This document shows positions 6,322 to 7,106 of a stretch of DNA of 7,106 nt, piece by piece. Source of the stretch: Sulfuricella sp. (lineage in GTDB: Bacteria > Pseudomonadota > Gammaproteobacteria > Burkholderiales > Sulfuricellaceae); contig JAUYEK010000309.1 of the NCBI GenBank assembly GCA_030691435.1, positions 1-7,106 of the forward strand. Reading direction: 5' to 3'. The notes under the pieces were generated by a model. That model did not search any database. It was given only the letters and a program-made list of their open reading frames with translations, and had not been told where the DNA came from. The position numbers and the translations under genes are program-made. Position 1 is the stretch's first letter. Every line of letters begins with the position of its first letter.

Positions 6322-6342
6322 TTGAGCTGCTTTTTCAGGTTA

Positions 6343-6348
6343 ATTTTA
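6343..6348 (-). promoter_or_regulatory. Weak candidate -10 box for the M48-glycosyltransferase-mobA cluster
   Basis: The minus strand reads TAAAAT at 6348-6343, just beyond the rpmE terminator and before the repeat element. The T-tract of the terminator (TTTTTG or TTTTTT) would be the -35 at 16-17 bases, which is a poor match. If used, the whole CACAGAG element would lie in the 5' leader of the protease mRNA. Confidence 0.25.
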
Positions 6349-6365
6349 GCCAACCCGGCATAAAC

Positions 6366-6390
6366 AAAAAAGGCAGCCTCAAGCTGCCTT
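6366..6390 (-). terminator. Intrinsic terminator of rpmE
   Basis: On the minus strand AAGGCAGC (6390-6383) pairs with GCTGCCTT (6377-6370) across a 5-base loop, and the T-run continues to 6366. It lies 25 bases after the rpmE stop. Confidence 0.88.
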
Positions 6391-6414
6391 TATGTTGCTG
6401 CGTAGCGTCGAAGC

Positions 6415-6618
6415 TTATTTCATGCCGTATTTCTGGCGGAACTTCTCGACGCGACCGGCGGTATCGATGGTCTTCTGCTTGCCGGTGTAGAACGGGTGGC
6501 ACATCGAGCAGACTTCAATGCCCAGCGCCTTGCTCATGGTGGAGCGGGTCTTGAACTTTTCGCCGCAGCTGCAAGTCACTTCGATTTCGTTATATTCTGG
6601 GTGAATTTCCGGTTTCAT
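6415..6618 (-). CDS. rpmE: 50S ribosomal protein L31, zinc-binding (C+) form
   Basis: Small ribosomal protein bridging the large and small subunits. The product has 67 residues with four cysteines, C16, C18, C37 and C40 (CSC and CSMC), which bind one zinc. This is the zinc-replete type as opposed to the cysteine-free YkgM/RpmE2 form. The sequence [20 protein letters not shown] is the hallmark of the family. AAGGA at 6631-6627 is well placed before the ATG. The gene lies just downstream of rho in the same direction, a common order in Beta- and Gammaproteobacteria, but it has its own promoter and terminator. Complete and normal in every visible respect. Confidence 0.97.
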   Translation of the reverse strand: MKPEIHPEYNEIEVTCSCGEKFKTRSTMSKALGIEVCSMCHPFYTGKQKTIDTAGRVEKFRQKYGMK

Positions 6619-6676
6619 GGCTTAAATCCTTGGAATCTGGCGGCTTTTTTTAGGGCCGAATTCTTGAAAAAGAGGG

Positions 6677-6705
6677 ATTATCCTCTAAAAAACGGGCTTT
6701 ATCAA
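6677..6705 (-). promoter_or_regulatory. rpmE promoter
   Basis: On the minus strand TTGATA (6705-6700) and GATAAT (6682-6677) are separated by exactly 17 bases, and each is five of six to the sigma-70 consensus. Transcription would start near 6670, giving a leader of about 50 nt. The -10 box sits within a small AGAGG/CCTCT inverted repeat followed by T residues, so the region may also weakly end rho transcription. Confidence 0.7.
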
Positions 6706-6733
6706 GTCCGGTTGTTTGCTTATCTGCGGCTGG

Positions 6734-7106
6734 TTATCCGCGGCGCATCGAATCGAAAAAGTCCGCGTTGTTCTTGGTTGCCTTGATCTTGTCGATCAGA
6801 AACTCCGTTGCCTCCAGATCATCCATCGGGTAGAGCAGTTTGCGCAGCACCCAGATTTTTTGCAGGATGTCGGGTTTGATCAGCAACTCTTCCTTGCGCG
6901 TGCCGGAGCGGTTGACGTTGATCGCCGGGTACAGGCGCTTCTCCGCCATCTTGCGATCCATGTGGATTTCCATGTTGCCGGTACCCTTGAATTCCTCGTA
7001 GATCACGTCGTCCATGCGCGAACCGGTGTCGACCAGCGCGGTGGCGATAATGGTCAGCGAACCGCCTTCCTCGACATTGCGCGCAGCGCCGAAAAAGCGT
7101 TTGGGG
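6734..7106 (-). CDS. rho: Transcription termination factor Rho, C-terminal part
   Basis: Hexameric RNA-dependent ATPase/translocase that ends transcription. Only the last 123 codons are in the window; the frame stays open to the right edge (first complete codon at 7105). The visible part begins [19 protein letters not shown] and contains [30 protein letters not shown] and [14 protein letters not shown], all highly conserved in the RecA-like motor domain that carries the secondary RNA-binding loops and the arginine finger (in NRSGTR). It ends FFDSMRRG, typical of Betaproteobacteria. The RNA-binding N-terminus and the Walker motifs lie outside the window. The methionine at 7015 is internal, not a start. 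Confidence 0.97.
   Translation of the reverse strand, partial: PKRFFGAARNVEEGGSLTIIATALVDTGSRMDDVIYEEFKGTGNMEIHMDRKMAEKRLYPAINVNRSGTRKEELLIKPDILQKIWVLRKLLYPMDDLEATEFLIDKIKATKNNADFFDSMRRG

Noticed and set aside
5696..6325. Plus-strand open frame of 209 codons ending in repeated SVFSVFSV
   Set aside because: It is antisense to the M48 protease gene and its tail is the translated 9-bp repeat; a known type of spurious gene call.

Overview
The window looks like ordinary chromosome of a GC-rich Proteobacterium, most likely a Betaproteobacterium of the Nitrosomonadales type. This is inferred from the Rho C-terminus, the RluE/PBP7/MobA protein sequences and the rho-rpmE gene order; no rRNA or other strict taxonomic marker is present. 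Seven protein genes can be supported, plus a possible gene fragment, two families of extragenic repeats and several promoters and terminators.

Layout from left to right. Positions 1-124 are one copy of a short palindromic (REP/MITE-like) element. rluE (211-756, minus) follows; it encodes a 23S rRNA pseudouridine synthase. Beyond its start, 813-944 reads on the minus strand as the C-terminal end of a protein whose 5' part is missing exactly where a second, inverted copy of the same element begins (945-1207). That second copy carries a further insertion of about 140 bp. Then comes pbpG (1383-2312, plus), a periplasmic DD-endopeptidase of PBP7 type, closed by a strong terminator.

Convergent to pbpG is a minus-strand cluster. 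It runs from an M48 lipoprotein metalloprotease (6124-4670) to a GT39/ArnT-like membrane glycosyltransferase (4646-2985) and then mobA (2988-2395), which overlaps the glycosyltransferase by 4 bp. Upstream of the protease is a 9-bp CACAGAG-type tandem repeat element with inverted arms. Beyond it lie rpmE (6618-6415), with its own promoter and terminator, and the C-terminal 123 codons of rho, cut by the window edge.

The genes are mostly housekeeping: ribosome modification and structure (rluE, rpmE), transcription termination (rho), molybdenum cofactor maturation (mobA) and cell envelope maintenance (pbpG, M48 protease, glycosyltransferase). I see no defence system, phage, plasmid, CRISPR or secondary-metabolite locus. 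The least ordinary part is 1-1207, where rluE sits between two inverted copies of one mobile-looking repeat, one copy carrying a nested insertion and apparently abutting a broken gene.
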